Shown here: positions 25,903 to 35,255 of the stretch, one piece after another | Numbering within the stretch: position 1 is the stretch's first letter | Layout of the letters: each line of letters starts with the position of its first letter | Assembly: GCF_001424345.1 (NCBI RefSeq) | Contig: NZ_LMPF01000023.1 | Span: forward strand, 422,179 to 486,178 | Direction of reading: 5' to 3' | Length of the DNA: 64,000 bases | From: Burkholderia sp. Leaf177 | Lineage (GTDB): Bacteria; Pseudomonadota; Gammaproteobacteria; Burkholderiales; Burkholderiaceae | Notes under the pieces: model-generated | What the model saw: the letters and a program-made list of their open reading frames with translations, nothing else | What the model was told of the DNA's origin: nothing | The model's database searches: none | Program-made: the position numbers and the translations under genes

Positions 25903-27207
25903 TTATCGATCCGCTAATTTCCCCGATATCGTCCTGACCAGCAACGCGCCGAGCACGAGACACACGGCCACGAAATAAAGTCCCATCCGGTTATCGTGCG
26001 TGGTGACATTGAGCCAGCCCACCACATAAGGCGATACAAACCCCGCCAGATTCCCCACGCAGTTGATCCCGGCAATCCCGACCGCCACCGACGTCCCCGC
26101 AAGAAACGACGACGGAATGCTCCAGAACAGCGACAACGCCGACAAGATCCCGGCCGCCGCCACGCTCAGCCAGATCACCGCAAGCGCGGGGTGATGCCCC
26201 ACATATCCGCTCGCCGCAAATCCCAGCGCGCCGATCACGGCCAGCACCGAAAAGTGCATCCGCCGCGAACGGAAACGGTCCGAACTCATTCCGGTCAACA
26301 CGATCGCGGGGATTGCGACGAGATAAGGAATCGCCGATAACCATCCGATCAGCGATACATCCGTGAGCCCCGAATCCTTGATGATCGATGGCAGCCAGAA
26401 ACTGATTCCATACAGCCCGATGATCTGGCAGAAATACACCGCGCAAAGCTTCCAGATATGTTTGTCGGAGAGGATTGCGCGCAGGTTGTGATGCGTCGTT
26501 TTCTCGGCATCTTCGCGATCGATCTCGCTGGTGACGAGGCTCTTTTCGGTATCGGTGAGCCACTTCGCCTGAGTGGGTTTATCGACCATCAAGGCAAGCA
26601 CGGCGATGCCGCATACAAGCGCCGGCAACGCTTCGATAAGAAACAGCCACTGCCATCCCGCCATGACCGTGGAATGCGCGAAGCGGGTCAAAACCCAGCC
26701 CGACAACGGACCTCCAACCACGCCCGACAGCGGGATCGCGATGTAATACACGCCGAGCGCAAAGCCGCGTTTTCGCGCGGGAAACCAGTACGTGAGGTAG
26801 AGCATGATGCCGGGCGAAAATCCGGCTTCCGCCACGCCCAGGAAAAAGCGCGCGGTGTAGAACTGCATCGGCGTCTTGACCAGCAATGTGGCGGCGGAAA
26901 TGATCGCCCACGTGATCATGATCCGCGCAATCCACAGCCGCGCGCCGACCCTGTGCAGAATCAGGTTACTGGGAACTTCGAAGATGAAATAACCGATAAA
27001 GAAAATGCCCGCGCCAAGGCCGTACACGGCGTCGCTCATGTGCAGGTCGCCGAGCATTTGCAGCTTCGCAAAGCCAACGTTCACACGATCGAGATAGCCG
27101 CACAAATAGCACAGCACAATGAACGGCATGATGCGCCAGCTGATCTTGCGGTAGACGTCCGTGCGCGCCGATGGCGTGACCACGATGGTGTCGCTGATAT
27201 GGCTCAT
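25903..27207 (-). CDS. MFS transporter, anion:cation symporter (ACS) type
   Basis: A 434-residue inner-membrane carrier with 12 hydrophobic segments. Early motifs CYLCGYLDRVNVGFAK and FFIGYFIFEVPSNL are those of the ACS family (hexuronate, tartrate, phthalate and 4-hydroxyphenylacetate carriers). It lies directly downstream of the COG4091 oxidoreductase on the same strand (76-bp gap), so it probably imports that enzyme's substrate or a precursor, likely an organic or sugar acid. Confidence 0.88.
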   Translation of the reverse strand: MSHISDTIVVTPSARTDVYRKISWRIMPFIVLCYLCGYLDRVNVGFAKLQMLGDLHMSDAVYGLGAGIFFIGYFIFEVPSNLILHRVGARLWIARIMITWAIISAATLLVKTPMQFYTARFFLGVAEAGFSPGIMLYLTYWFPARKRGFALGVYYIAIPLSGVVGGPLSGWVLTRFAHSTVMAGWQWLFLIEALPALVCGIAVLALMVDKPTQAKWLTDTEKSLVTSEIDREDAEKTTHHNLRAILSDKHIWKLCAVYFCQIIGLYGISFWLPSIIKDSGLTDVSLIGWLSAIPYLVAIPAIVLTGMSSDRFRSRRMHFSVLAVIGALGFAASGYVGHHPALAVIWLSVAAAGILSALSLFWSIPSSFLAGTSVAVGIAGINCVGNLAGFVSPYVVGWLNVTTHDNRMGLYFVAVCLVLGALLVRTISGKLADR

Positions 27208-27283
27208 GTCTCCTCCGTCGCCCTTTGGCGGGCGTTATAGAGAGCGATTTGCGCGGGACTTTGCCCGCGCGAATCACGGATGC

Positions 27284-28663
27284 CTACGATGCAAGCTTGG
27301 CTGCCGCAACCTCCACGCCGAGTTCCTTCCTGAACATCGCTTCCATTTCCAGGCGAACTTTCACGGCTTCCTTGGTGGCGTCGAAGGCGACATCGGTCCA
27401 GCGAACCGGCTGACCGGCGGCAACGGGCCGCTGCAGCACCATGTTGTGCGCGAGCCCGATGGGCAACGCGCCTTGCATCAGCGAGTCCGTTGCGGGCATC
27501 AGCTTGCCGTAGACGGTGTGCCCGCCTTCGCCGTCGAGCCGTTCGCCGGCCCGCAAGTCGCGCTTCGCGGTGGCGGCGACATCGCCGTGAAAGCCCGTCG
27601 TCGCGCCCGTTGCTTCGCCGCGCACGGCAATGCTAGCTATCGATATCCCCAGTTCCAGTCCGATCAGGTGATACGGCTTGTACATGGCCGCGAAGCGTCC
27701 GCTGCTGTCGGTCTTGAGGCCGTATTGCGCAAAGCAGTCGCGCACATAATCCGATGGCGCTTCGAAGACCGCATACACGCCCCATCGCAGGTCGCGGAAG
27801 ACGGGGCGTCCATCACGTTCCAGTGACGACACCACTTCCACGCTGCCGCGATGCGGGAGAATGCCGCCATCGGACGCGGGTTTCAAGAGATTCGGAAGAT
27901 CGTCCACGCCGCAAGCGGGAAACGCGAGGCCATCGGAAGGCGGGCGCAAGTCGCATGCATTCGATACCGCCGCCATCTCCAGCGCAGATTTCGTGCCGTC
28001 CAGAAACGAGTTGAACATCTGCGCGTTGAAGTCGCCGGACCCGACCTGTTCTTCGGTGAAGCCGTAGTAGCCCCACACGGTATCAGGCGTCGACTGGTGA
28101 TACGCCGGCAGATACTTCGTGCCTTTGCCGGCGCAGATCACTTCGAAACCGATCGTACGCGCCCAATCCACGAGTTCCGCAATCAACGCGGGTTGATCGC
28201 CGGATGCCATCGAATAGATGATGCCGGCTTCGGCCGCGCGTCGTGCAAGAAGCGGCCCGGCGAGAACGTCGGCTTCGACGTTGACCATCACAATGTGTTT
28301 CTTGTATTTGCAGCACAGCAGCGCGTGGTGAATGCCGGCGGCGGGGCTGCCGGTTGCATCGATCACGATATCCACGTGATCGCTCGCGATCATGGCGTCG
28401 GCGTCATCGGTAATGAAAGTCGAGCCGCTGCGCAATGCTTCGGACCACGAAGCAGCGGAATAACGCGCTTCCTCCCAACCTACGCGATGCATCGCGTTGC
28501 GCGCCCGTTCAGGCGAAATATCCGCAATGCCAACCAGATGAATACCCGGCGTGCGCGGCGCTTGCGAAAGATACATCGAACCGAATTTCCCTGCGCCGAT
28601 CAATCCGACGCGAACCGGGCGGTCTGCCTGAGCGCGTGCTTCTAGTTTCGCGATTAGCGACAT
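27284..28663 (-). CDS. COG4091-type NAD(P)-dependent oxidoreductase with C-terminal SAF domain
   Basis: A 459-residue enzyme related to homoserine dehydrogenases. The Rossmann motif is VGLIGAGKFGSMYL at ~19-32. The central part continues like homoserine dehydrogenase (IDATGSPAAGIHHAL, then VNVEADVLAGPLLA). The C-terminus is a SAF-like module (LRAGERLDGEGGHTVYGKL). The true substrate of such proteins is not homoserine in most cases and cannot be read here. ATG 28663 has AAAGGAG six bases upstream. The first gene of a pair with the MFS carrier, divergent from a LysR regulator. Confidence 0.8.
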   Translation of the reverse strand: MSLIAKLEARAQADRPVRVGLIGAGKFGSMYLSQAPRTPGIHLVGIADISPERARNAMHRVGWEEARYSAASWSEALRSGSTFITDDADAMIASDHVDIVIDATGSPAAGIHHALLCCKYKKHIVMVNVEADVLAGPLLARRAAEAGIIYSMASGDQPALIAELVDWARTIGFEVICAGKGTKYLPAYHQSTPDTVWGYYGFTEEQVGSGDFNAQMFNSFLDGTKSALEMAAVSNACDLRPPSDGLAFPACGVDDLPNLLKPASDGGILPHRGSVEVVSSLERDGRPVFRDLRWGVYAVFEAPSDYVRDCFAQYGLKTDSSGRFAAMYKPYHLIGLELGISIASIAVRGEATGATTGFHGDVAATAKRDLRAGERLDGEGGHTVYGKLMPATDSLMQGALPIGLAHNMVLQRPVAAGQPVRWTDVAFDATKEAVKVRLEMEAMFRKELGVEVAAAKLAS

Positions 28664-28781
28664 GCTGTCTCCTTTGTTGTGATGTTCCAGAGGCGTTTGA
28701 AGCGTCCTTGAAACCAAAGATAGCAGCATGCTTTTTGCAATAGAATGGGCAATTCCACAACCGCGCTGTGCAAAAATCCCC

Positions 28782-29684
28782 ATGCGCAAATTCGACTGGG
28801 ACGCGCTCCAGGCCTTCCTTGCGATTGCGCGTGCAGGACGCCTGACTATCGCGGCGCAGCAAATGGGCGTCGATCATTCCACGTTGAGCAGACGGGTGGC
28901 ATCGCTCGAGGCGAGCATTGGCGTGACCTTGTTCGAGCGCAGTTCGGTCGGGTTTCTACTGACGCCCGAAGGCGAACGCCTGATGACCGACGCCGAAGCC
29001 ATGGAAAGCCTTGCGATGCGTATCAACGCGCGTCTCGACGACCCTTCAGGCGGTTTGACCGGCACCGTCCGCGTGGGAACGCCCGAGGGTTTCGGCACCT
29101 ATTTTCTGGCGCCGAGGCTCGCCAAACTCACGGCCGCGCATCCCGATCTTGAGATCGAGCTGGTCGCGAATCCGCGCATGTTCAGCTTGTCGAAGCGCGA
29201 AGCGGACATTGCGGTGACCATGACGCGGCCAACGCGTGGCCGGGTTTATGCACATCGGCTTAATGATTACGCGCTCGGCGTTTTTGCATCGAGCGAATAT
29301 CTGGAATCGCACGCGCCCATCAACACGTTTCAGGACATCTTCAGGCATCGATGGATTGGGTATATCGATGACCTGATGTGGAGCACGGAGCTCGATTATT
29401 TATCGCAGATATCAACGGCGCTGATGCCGTCGGTGCGGATATCAAATGTGATCAGTCAGGCCGCTGCCGTGAGCGGCGGCGCGGGGATTGGCGTGTTGCC
29501 GTGTTTTATCGCCCGCAACGAGCCGGCGCTCGTGCGCATATTGCCCGATGAAATCGCGCTCAGCCGTTCCTATTGGCTGGTGTCGCACGCCGATACGCGG
29601 GATATCGCGCGGGTCAAACTGCTGACCGATTTTATTCGTACGGAATGCAGCGGCTCGGAAGCGTTCTGGGGCCGGTGGCCGTGA
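28782..29684 (+). CDS. LysR-family regulator, divergent from the COG4091 oxidoreductase
   Basis: A 300-residue regulator. The DNA-binding part is FDWDALQAFLAIARAGRL with helix-turn-helix TIAAQQMGVDHSTLSRRVASLEASIGV. The ligand-binding domain follows (GTVRVGTPEGFGTYFL). ATG 28782 is 118 bp from the oxidoreductase ATG on the other strand, so the shared gap should contain the operator. It probably controls the oxidoreductase-carrier pair. Confidence 0.9.
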   Translation: MRKFDWDALQAFLAIARAGRLTIAAQQMGVDHSTLSRRVASLEASIGVTLFERSSVGFLLTPEGERLMTDAEAMESLAMRINARLDDPSGGLTGTVRVGTPEGFGTYFLAPRLAKLTAAHPDLEIELVANPRMFSLSKREADIAVTMTRPTRGRVYAHRLNDYALGVFASSEYLESHAPINTFQDIFRHRWIGYIDDLMWSTELDYLSQISTALMPSVRISNVISQAAAVSGGAGIGVLPCFIARNEPALVRILPDEIALSRSYWLVSHADTRDIARVKLLTDFIRTECSGSEAFWGRWP

Positions 29685-30029
29685 TCAATCGCCAAACGGA
29701 TTTCCTTTCTTTGCGGCTGGCGCTTGCGTCTTCGTTGCCAGATGGTTTTGCAGCCAGAACATCGCCTTGTTCAGGCCGTGCGTGTGCCAGTCCTGACCTA
29801 TCTCGCAGATGAATACGCGGTCGTCGGCCGCAGTGGCGCGTGCAAACGAGCTCGATAATTCCCGCGCGTCACGATCGGTGTTGAGCACGAGAAATGCGCC
29901 CATCTGATGAAGATGCAGGAATTCGTAATCGCCGCCCGACAACTGCACGGCGATGTCCTTGATCTGCGCGTGCTGCTGCGTCGGACTGCCGATAAAGATG
30001 CTGACCAGATAGGTCACTTTCTTGTTCAT
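29685..30029 (-). CDS. Hypothetical protein
   Basis: A 114-residue soluble protein starting MNKKVTYLVSIFIGSPTQQHA, with alternating strand and helix patterns (GDYEFLHLHQMGAFLVLNTDRDA, DRVFICEIGQDWHTHGLNKAMFWL). It ends immediately after the convergent LysR gene. No family recognised. Confidence 0.65.
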   Translation of the reverse strand: MNKKVTYLVSIFIGSPTQQHAQIKDIAVQLSGGDYEFLHLHQMGAFLVLNTDRDARELSSSFARATAADDRVFICEIGQDWHTHGLNKAMFWLQNHLATKTQAPAAKKGNPFGD

Positions 30030-30131
30030 GTGTAGCCGCCGCGATGTGGTTGTGAGAATAGGGAAAGCGGATTGTCACACGCGGCGTGTCCGGGTCTTGC
30101 GCGCTACATGCAAAGACGGCCGATTATTCGG

Positions 30132-30434
30132 TCACCCGGCGCCCAGCGGCTTATGTTGTTCGTCTCCCGACCCTGGGAAAAACTTGTCCCAGACCGCTCT
30201 CACGCCCTCGGCGGCGACGACTTCAGCGCTGATATTTTCCGTTTCTTCAGCGGCGCTCGGATCCGCAACCAGCCCGCGCCAGTGCGTGAAAACCAGCAGC
30301 GGTTTTTCGGTCCACTCGTCCGCGCCGAACTTTGCGAACGCGGTTTCGCCGCTGGCGAGTTGAACCTCGTACCAGCCATCGCGAACGGGAGCAAAGTCAC
30401 TCAACGGAAACCATTCGGTCGATTCGATTTTCAC
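30132..30434 (-). CDS. Hypothetical protein
   Basis: A 100-residue acidic protein. The first half (STEWFPLSDFAPVRDGWYEV, then ASGETAFAKFGADEWTE) resembles a small beta-rich module in which a Trp-Tyr-Glu-Val strand is followed by a Trp-containing hairpin; the C-terminal half is Ala/Glu rich. No signal peptide. Function unknown; it precedes the small gene at 29685-30029 on the same strand by about 100 bp. Confidence 0.6.
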   Translation of the reverse strand: MKIESTEWFPLSDFAPVRDGWYEVQLASGETAFAKFGADEWTEKPLLVFTHWRGLVADPSAAEETENISAEVVAAEGVRAVWDKFFPGSGDEQHKPLGAG

Positions 30435-30863
30435 AAGTCCCCCAAAAGTCGTGTGTCGGATGAAGTGGCTACAACAGTTACGTGTTGTTCAGTTAACGTC
30501 GATGTCGAAGCAAGCATACGCCAAGATAAAAAAGGTCTGCACAAGATACAAGCCCCTGCAGAAGACTTTCCGTCGGCATCGCGAGGGAAATGTTCGTCGC
30601 CATGCAATAAATCGGTGTCTCGATCGTTATCGATAACAGCGGTTGCAAATTGATTAACCTAGCCGACCTTGAATGAAGTATTGACTGCGTTAAAACCGCG
30701 GTGAAAACAGCGAACCATATCGAAGCTATTAAAAAATTTCGAAATAGGGCAAATCCTGATGACTCGGTTATTTTGTTTATTGATAATGCCTAAACACAAA
30801 TTTACGTATTCGTCCGGCCCAACATTCTGGACGGACGGAACCGCTTACTGAGAGGAGTTCGAT
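30435..30863. other. Gene-free A+T-rich interval of about 430 bp
   Basis: No coding frame with normal codon use. The A+T-rich segment at 30640-30800 probably holds the promoter of the gene at 30864. Confidence 0.45.
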
Positions 30864-31142
30864 ATGCGCGACGGTGAAATCGCCTATAAGAACGTTGTTC
30901 TGATTCCCCTGGCGGCTTACGACGACGGCACGTACGCCGCCATGCTGATTGTCAGGGAGTTCGATGGTCTTCAGCGTGCGAGCGGCATTCTGGGCCACTT
31001 TGCGTGCGCTCTGGATGCCCGGAAGTTTGCGCTCGCTTATGGCATGACCGAGATCGACGCACGGCGCGACGCGCAGCCTGATCCGGCAAAAGTGCATGAA
31101 TGGAACGCTCATTCGCAACCGGCTTTTGAGCGCGCTGCGTAA
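30864..31142 (+). CDS. Small hypothetical protein
   Basis: A 92-residue soluble protein (MRDGEIAYKNVVLIPLAAYD at the N-terminus) with a beta-strand pattern then a helix. GAGGAG lies eight bases before the ATG. A strong terminator follows at 31171-31201. No family is recognised, but the ribosome-binding site, composition and terminator support a real monocistronic gene. Confidence 0.7.
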   Translation: MRDGEIAYKNVVLIPLAAYDDGTYAAMLIVREFDGLQRASGILGHFACALDARKFALAYGMTEIDARRDAQPDPAKVHEWNAHSQPAFERAA

Positions 31143-31170
31143 TTCAATTTACTTTTAATATTCAGCAGAA

Positions 31171-31201
31171 TAATTAAGGCGCTGTCACAGCGCCTTAATT
31201 A
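31171..31201. terminator. Strong bidirectional terminator
   Basis: A perfect 14-bp stem (TAATTAAGGCGCTG / CAGCGCCTTAATTA) with loop TCA, T-rich on exit (ATTTTCG). It separates the small gene at 30864 from the convergent LysR gene. Confidence 0.85.
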
Positions 31202-31226
31202 TTTTCGATTAAAGGTATCGCGATTA

Positions 31227-32123
31227 TCAAGCCGAAGGTTCTTGCAATTCCTTTCCGAGAAACTCCACAAACGTCCTCAGCTTCGCCGACAACTGATGCC
31301 GTTCCAGATAGATGGCGTGGATATCCGCATTCGGAAGCGCCCAGTCGTTCAGCAGCACAACGAGTTTTCCATCCTGCACTAAAGCCTCGGTTTCCCATTG
31401 CGAGCGCACGGCAATGCCGCGTCCGTCGAGTGCCCATTCGAGCACCGCGCTGCCATCGTTACTGCTCAATGGTCCATCGACTTTGACCGTCTCCGTCTTT
31501 TTCCCGCGCGTGAAGTGCCACGTACCGTAAGCCGACTCGTTTTCCCGAAGTACGAGACACGCATGCCGCGTCAAATCATGCGGCATCGCGGGCGCGCCGA
31601 ATTGCTTCACATATTCCGGCGATGCACACACGACCCGCCGGTTCTTCAGGAGCAATCGCGCGTTGATCCGTGCGTCGGGGACATCGCCGAAACGGATGCC
31701 CAGATCAAACCCTTCTTCCTGCAAATTCACCGGTTTGTCCGATAAATGCAGCTGGATCTTGATGGCCGGATACCGCGCGATGAACTTCGATACCGCCGGC
31801 GCCACGCGTCTGCGTCCAAACCCGAACGACGCATTGACGCGCAGCAACCCGGTCGGTTCTCCGCGGCTTTTCGTGACGAGCTGCTCGAGTTCCGCGAGTT
31901 CATCGAGGATGCGCGAGCCGTTCGCCAGATACAGCTCGCCTTCGGGCGTGAGACTGACGCGCCGCGTCGTCCGGTTTAAAAGCCGCACGCCGAGGCGCCT
32001 TTCGAGCTGCGCAAGCCGTTTGCTGATCGATGGCGGCGTCACACCGAGATCGCGCGCCGCAGCAGCCAGATTCCGATGCCGCGCGACCAGCGTGAACAGG
32101 TTGAGATCGGAAAAACCGTCCAT
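31227..32123 (-). CDS. LysR-family regulator, divergent from the dehalogenase-like gene
   Basis: A 298-residue LysR regulator with helix-turn-helix NLAAAARDLGVTPPSISKRLAQLERRLGV near residue 17. It belongs to the CrgA-like group (LNRTTRRVSLTPEGELYL). The start is 95 bp from the ATG of the alpha/beta hydrolase at 32219 on the opposite strand. It is the obvious candidate to regulate the dehalogenase-leuC-leuD unit. Confidence 0.9.
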   Translation of the reverse strand: MDGFSDLNLFTLVARHRNLAAAARDLGVTPPSISKRLAQLERRLGVRLLNRTTRRVSLTPEGELYLANGSRILDELAELEQLVTKSRGEPTGLLRVNASFGFGRRRVAPAVSKFIARYPAIKIQLHLSDKPVNLQEEGFDLGIRFGDVPDARINARLLLKNRRVVCASPEYVKQFGAPAMPHDLTRHACLVLRENESAYGTWHFTRGKKTETVKVDGPLSSNDGSAVLEWALDGRGIAVRSQWETEALVQDGKLVVLLNDWALPNADIHAIYLERHQLSAKLRTFVEFLGKELQEPSA

Positions 32124-32218
32124 CGGATTCGTTCCAAAAAGTTAAGTCTGGATTGCCTGAATAGAAATTGTATCGGCAGACGCATGAATTAAACTTCATA
32201 AAACTGCTGGAGACAACG

Positions 32219-33097
32219 ATGTTCGATCAATTCAAAGACGTATCGGCGACCGTCGATGGCGTCAAAATCAAGGCAATCACGGGCGGCGCCGGCCCGGCTT
32301 TATTGCTGCTGCACGGTCATCCGCAAACGCACGTTATCTGGCACAAGGTCGCGCCTGCGCTCGCCGCGCATTTCACGCTCGTGATCACGGATCTGCGTGG
32401 TTATGGCGACAGCGACAAACCCGAAGGTCTGCCCGATCACAGCAACTACTCGAAGCGCCGGCTCGCGCAGGATCAGGTCGACCTGATGCGTTCGCTCGGC
32501 CATGAGACCTTCGCGGTGCTGGGCCACGATCGCGGCGGCCGCGTTGCCGTGCGTTTGGCGCTGGATCATCCGGACGCGGTGACGAAACTCCTCACGCTCG
32601 ACGTCGCGCCGACCCTCGCGATGTACGAAAAAACCGCGTTCGATTTTGCACGCGCCTACTGGCACTGGTTTTTCCTCGTGCGTCCCGCGCCGTTCCCCGA
32701 AACGCTGATCAACGCCGACGCCGATCTCTACCTGAAGCAGACCATCGGCGCCCGCAGCGCGGGGTTGAAACCGTTCGCGCCAGAGGCATACGCCGAATAT
32801 CTACGCTGCCTCCAGCTTCCCGGCACCGCGCATGGCATCTGCGAGGACTATCGGGCGAGCGTGACGATCGATCTCAAGCACGATCGCGAGACGCTTGCGA
32901 AAGGGCAGAAGATCGCGTGCGAATTTTTGGCGCTTTGGGGCGCGTATGGCGTGATCGAAAAGTGCTTCGACCCGGTCGCCGAATGGAAATCCTTCTCCGA
33001 CAAAGTCACCGGCCACGCGCTGCCATGCGGCCATTACATTCCTGAAGAAGCGCCCGAGTTGTTGATCGAATGCGCGTTGCCGTTTTTGAAAGCGTAG
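32219..33097 (+). CDS. Alpha/beta hydrolase, fluoroacetate dehalogenase-like
   Basis: A 292-residue hydrolase. The predicted nucleophile is Asp104 in GHDRGGR, followed by Arg105 and Arg108 that hold the substrate carboxylate. Asp128 and His272 (CGHYIPEE) complete the triad. His149-Trp150 (YWHWFF) and Tyr211 match the fluoride pocket His-Trp-Tyr of characterised fluoroacetate dehalogenases, with near-constant numbering offset. This is the full residue set, so C-F or C-Cl hydrolysis of a haloacetate to glycolate is plausible. GGAG precedes the ATG. leuC begins 9 bp after its stop, suggesting an operon. Confidence 0.87.
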   Translation: MFDQFKDVSATVDGVKIKAITGGAGPALLLLHGHPQTHVIWHKVAPALAAHFTLVITDLRGYGDSDKPEGLPDHSNYSKRRLAQDQVDLMRSLGHETFAVLGHDRGGRVAVRLALDHPDAVTKLLTLDVAPTLAMYEKTAFDFARAYWHWFFLVRPAPFPETLINADADLYLKQTIGARSAGLKPFAPEAYAEYLRCLQLPGTAHGICEDYRASVTIDLKHDRETLAKGQKIACEFLALWGAYGVIEKCFDPVAEWKSFSDKVTGHALPCGHYIPEEAPELLIECALPFLKA

Positions 33098-33105
33098 AGC
33101 CCGCC

Positions 33106-34527
33106 ATGTCGATCCCCACAACCTTCTATAAAAAGCTCGTCGATTCGCACACGGTTTCGCATATCGATGACCAGAACGTCCTGCTTTACGTCGATCTGCA
33201 TCTGATGAACGAGTACACGAGCCCGCAAGCGTTCAGCGGTCTCGCCGATAAAAACCGCCCCGTGCGCCGCCCGAAACAGCAACTCGCGGTCGTGAGCCAC
33301 ATCATTCCGACCCACGCCGAATCGCCGCGCGTGATCCGTGACGCGGCGTCCTTGCTGCAAGCCGATAACCTCGCGCGCAATTGCAATAAAGCCGGCATTC
33401 GCCTCTTCGCCGCGAACGATCCGCTGCAAGGAATCGAGCACATCGTCGCGCCGGAACTCGGCCTGATCCGCCCGGGCATGGCCGTGCTGTGCGGCGACAG
33501 CCACACCACGACCTATGGCGCGCTCGGCGCGCTGGGCTTTGGTATCGGCACGTCGGAGGTCGAGCACGTGCTCGCAACGCAGACGCTCGTGTATCGCGTG
33601 GCGCAAACCATGCGCATCACAATCGATGGTGCGTTGCCTTACGGCACGTCGTCGAAGGACGTGATCATCTGGGTCATCAGCCAGATCGGCGCGCAGGGCG
33701 CACGCGGTTTCGCGGTGGAATTTGCCGGATCGACCATTCGCGCGCTTTCCGCCGAAGCGCGCATGACCTTGTGCAACATGACGGTGGAAGCGGGCGCGCG
33801 GGCCGCGCTGATCGCGCCGGATCAGACCACGTTCGACTACGTCCGCGCGCATGCAAAGTCGCTCGATGAAACCGCGTGGCAAGCCGCGCTCGCCGACTGG
33901 ACACAGCTGAAGTCCGACGACGACGCGACCTTCGACGCCGAACATCGCTTCAATGCAAGCGACATTGCGCCGTTCGTCACGTGGGGCACGAGCCCCGACC
34001 AGGCGATGCGCGTGGATGCGCTCGTCCCCGACGCCGCATCCCAATGCACGCCCGAAGCTGCGGCCGCGTTACGCCGCGCGCTGGAATACATCGGCCTCGA
34101 GTCCAATAAGCCAATAGCCGGGACGCCGATCGATCGCGTGTTTATCGGTTCGTGCACGAATGGACGGATCGAGGATTTGCGCATTGTCGCGGAAATTGTT
34201 CGCGGGCAAAAAGTCGCGCACGGCGTTCGCGCGATGGTCGTGCCGGGTTCGGGAACGGTGCGTCGTCAGGCCGAAGCAGAAGGCATTGCCGACACGCTGA
34301 AGAACGCCGGTTTCGAATAGCGCGAACCGGGTTGCTCGATGTGCCTCGCGATGAACGACGACTTCCTGCAAGCAGGCGAACGGTGTGCATCGACGACGAA
34401 TCGCAATTTCGAGGGCCGGCAGGGACGCGGCGGCCTCACCCATTTGATGAGCCCCGCAATGGCCGCCGCCGCGGCGCTGACCGGAAAGATCACCGATGTC
34501 CGCACGCTGGAGAAGCGCCATGTCTAA
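33106..34527 (+). pseudogene. leuC: 3-isopropylmalate dehydratase large subunit-like, interrupted by an in-frame amber codon
   Basis: The intact frame would encode 473 residues, normal for LeuC, an aconitase-fold subunit with a [4Fe-4S] cluster. Codon 405 (34318-34320) is TAG, while the same reading frame continues with typical LeuC sequence: REPGCSMCLAMNDDFLQAGE to GLTHLMSPAMAAAAALTG. Homologues have Trp here, so TGG to TAG is the simplest explanation. Cluster ligand Cys350 (GSCTNGR) lies before the stop; Cys410 and Cys413 lie after it, so the truncated product could not bind the cluster. The end overlaps leuD by eight bases. A base-call error or nonsense suppression are alternatives. Confidence 0.9.
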
Positions 34528-35137
34528 GCTGAGCACCATTGAAGGCCGCGCGATTCCGTTGCCCATCGAAAATCTCGATACCGATCAGATCATGCCGAAG
34601 CAATTCCTTCGGATCATCGATAAAGCCGGCTTGAGCCATGGTCTTCTCTACGATCTTCGCTTCGATGAAAACAGCGACCCGATCGACGCCTGCGTGCTGA
34701 ATCAGCCGCAATACAAAGCGGCGCGCATCCTGATTGGCGGATCGAATTTCGGTTGTGGATCGAGCCGCGAACACGCGGTCTGGGGCCTTCAGCAATATGG
34801 ATTCGATGCGGTCATTGCGCCGAGTTTCGCTGAAATCTTCTATTCGAACGCGATGAACAATCGCCTGCTTCTCGTGCAACTCGACCGTGAAGCGGTGGAT
34901 ATGTTGCTGCATGAATCCTTGAACGATCCGGAATCCGAACTAAAGATCGATCTCGAAGCGCAAACCGTGACGTCGGCGACCATCGGCGAGGTCTTCGCAT
35001 TTCCGTTAAGCGCGAGACACAAACGCATGGTGATCAAAGGCATGGACACGATCGATCTGACGTTCACGCAACTCGCCGATATCGAGGCATTCGAAAAACG
35101 CCACTTCGAGCGATATCCGTGGGCTGCCGTGATGTAG
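34520..35137 (+). CDS. leuD: 3-isopropylmalate dehydratase small subunit-like
   Basis: A 205-residue swivelling-domain partner of LeuC. Family motifs include PIENLDTDQIMPKQFL at ~14-30, GGSNFGCGSSREHAVW and APSFAEIFYSNAMNN. It starts at ATG 34520 inside the end of leuC (ATGTCTAA overlap). The gene is intact, although its partner is broken. Because it sits with a dehalogenase-like gene and not with leuB, it may act on a substrate other than isopropylmalate. Confidence 0.92.
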   Translation: MSKLSTIEGRAIPLPIENLDTDQIMPKQFLRIIDKAGLSHGLLYDLRFDENSDPIDACVLNQPQYKAARILIGGSNFGCGSSREHAVWGLQQYGFDAVIAPSFAEIFYSNAMNNRLLLVQLDREAVDMLLHESLNDPESELKIDLEAQTVTSATIGEVFAFPLSARHKRMVIKGMDTIDLTFTQLADIEAFEKRHFERYPWAAVM

Positions 35138-35210
35138 CCGCGCAGCGCGGGATGCCGCGGCTGGCTGCAGTGTCATCGCCGGCCTTGGTCGCCCGCGAAG
35201 AAAACGAATT

Positions 35211-35238
35211 CGCGATACAGCTTGATGGCTGTATCGCG
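35211..35238. terminator. Hairpin between convergent leuD and mlaA
   Basis: CGCGATACAGC pairs perfectly with GCTGTATCGCG around TTGATG. It lies between two convergent genes. No T-run is present, so termination would be imperfect or Rho-assisted. Confidence 0.6.
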
Positions 35239-35255
35239 AGCTCGGTGCAACACGA

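Noticed and set aside
33070..34320. Frameshift in leuC
   Set aside because: Both halves are in the same reading frame, so the defect is a nonsense codon, not an insertion or deletion.
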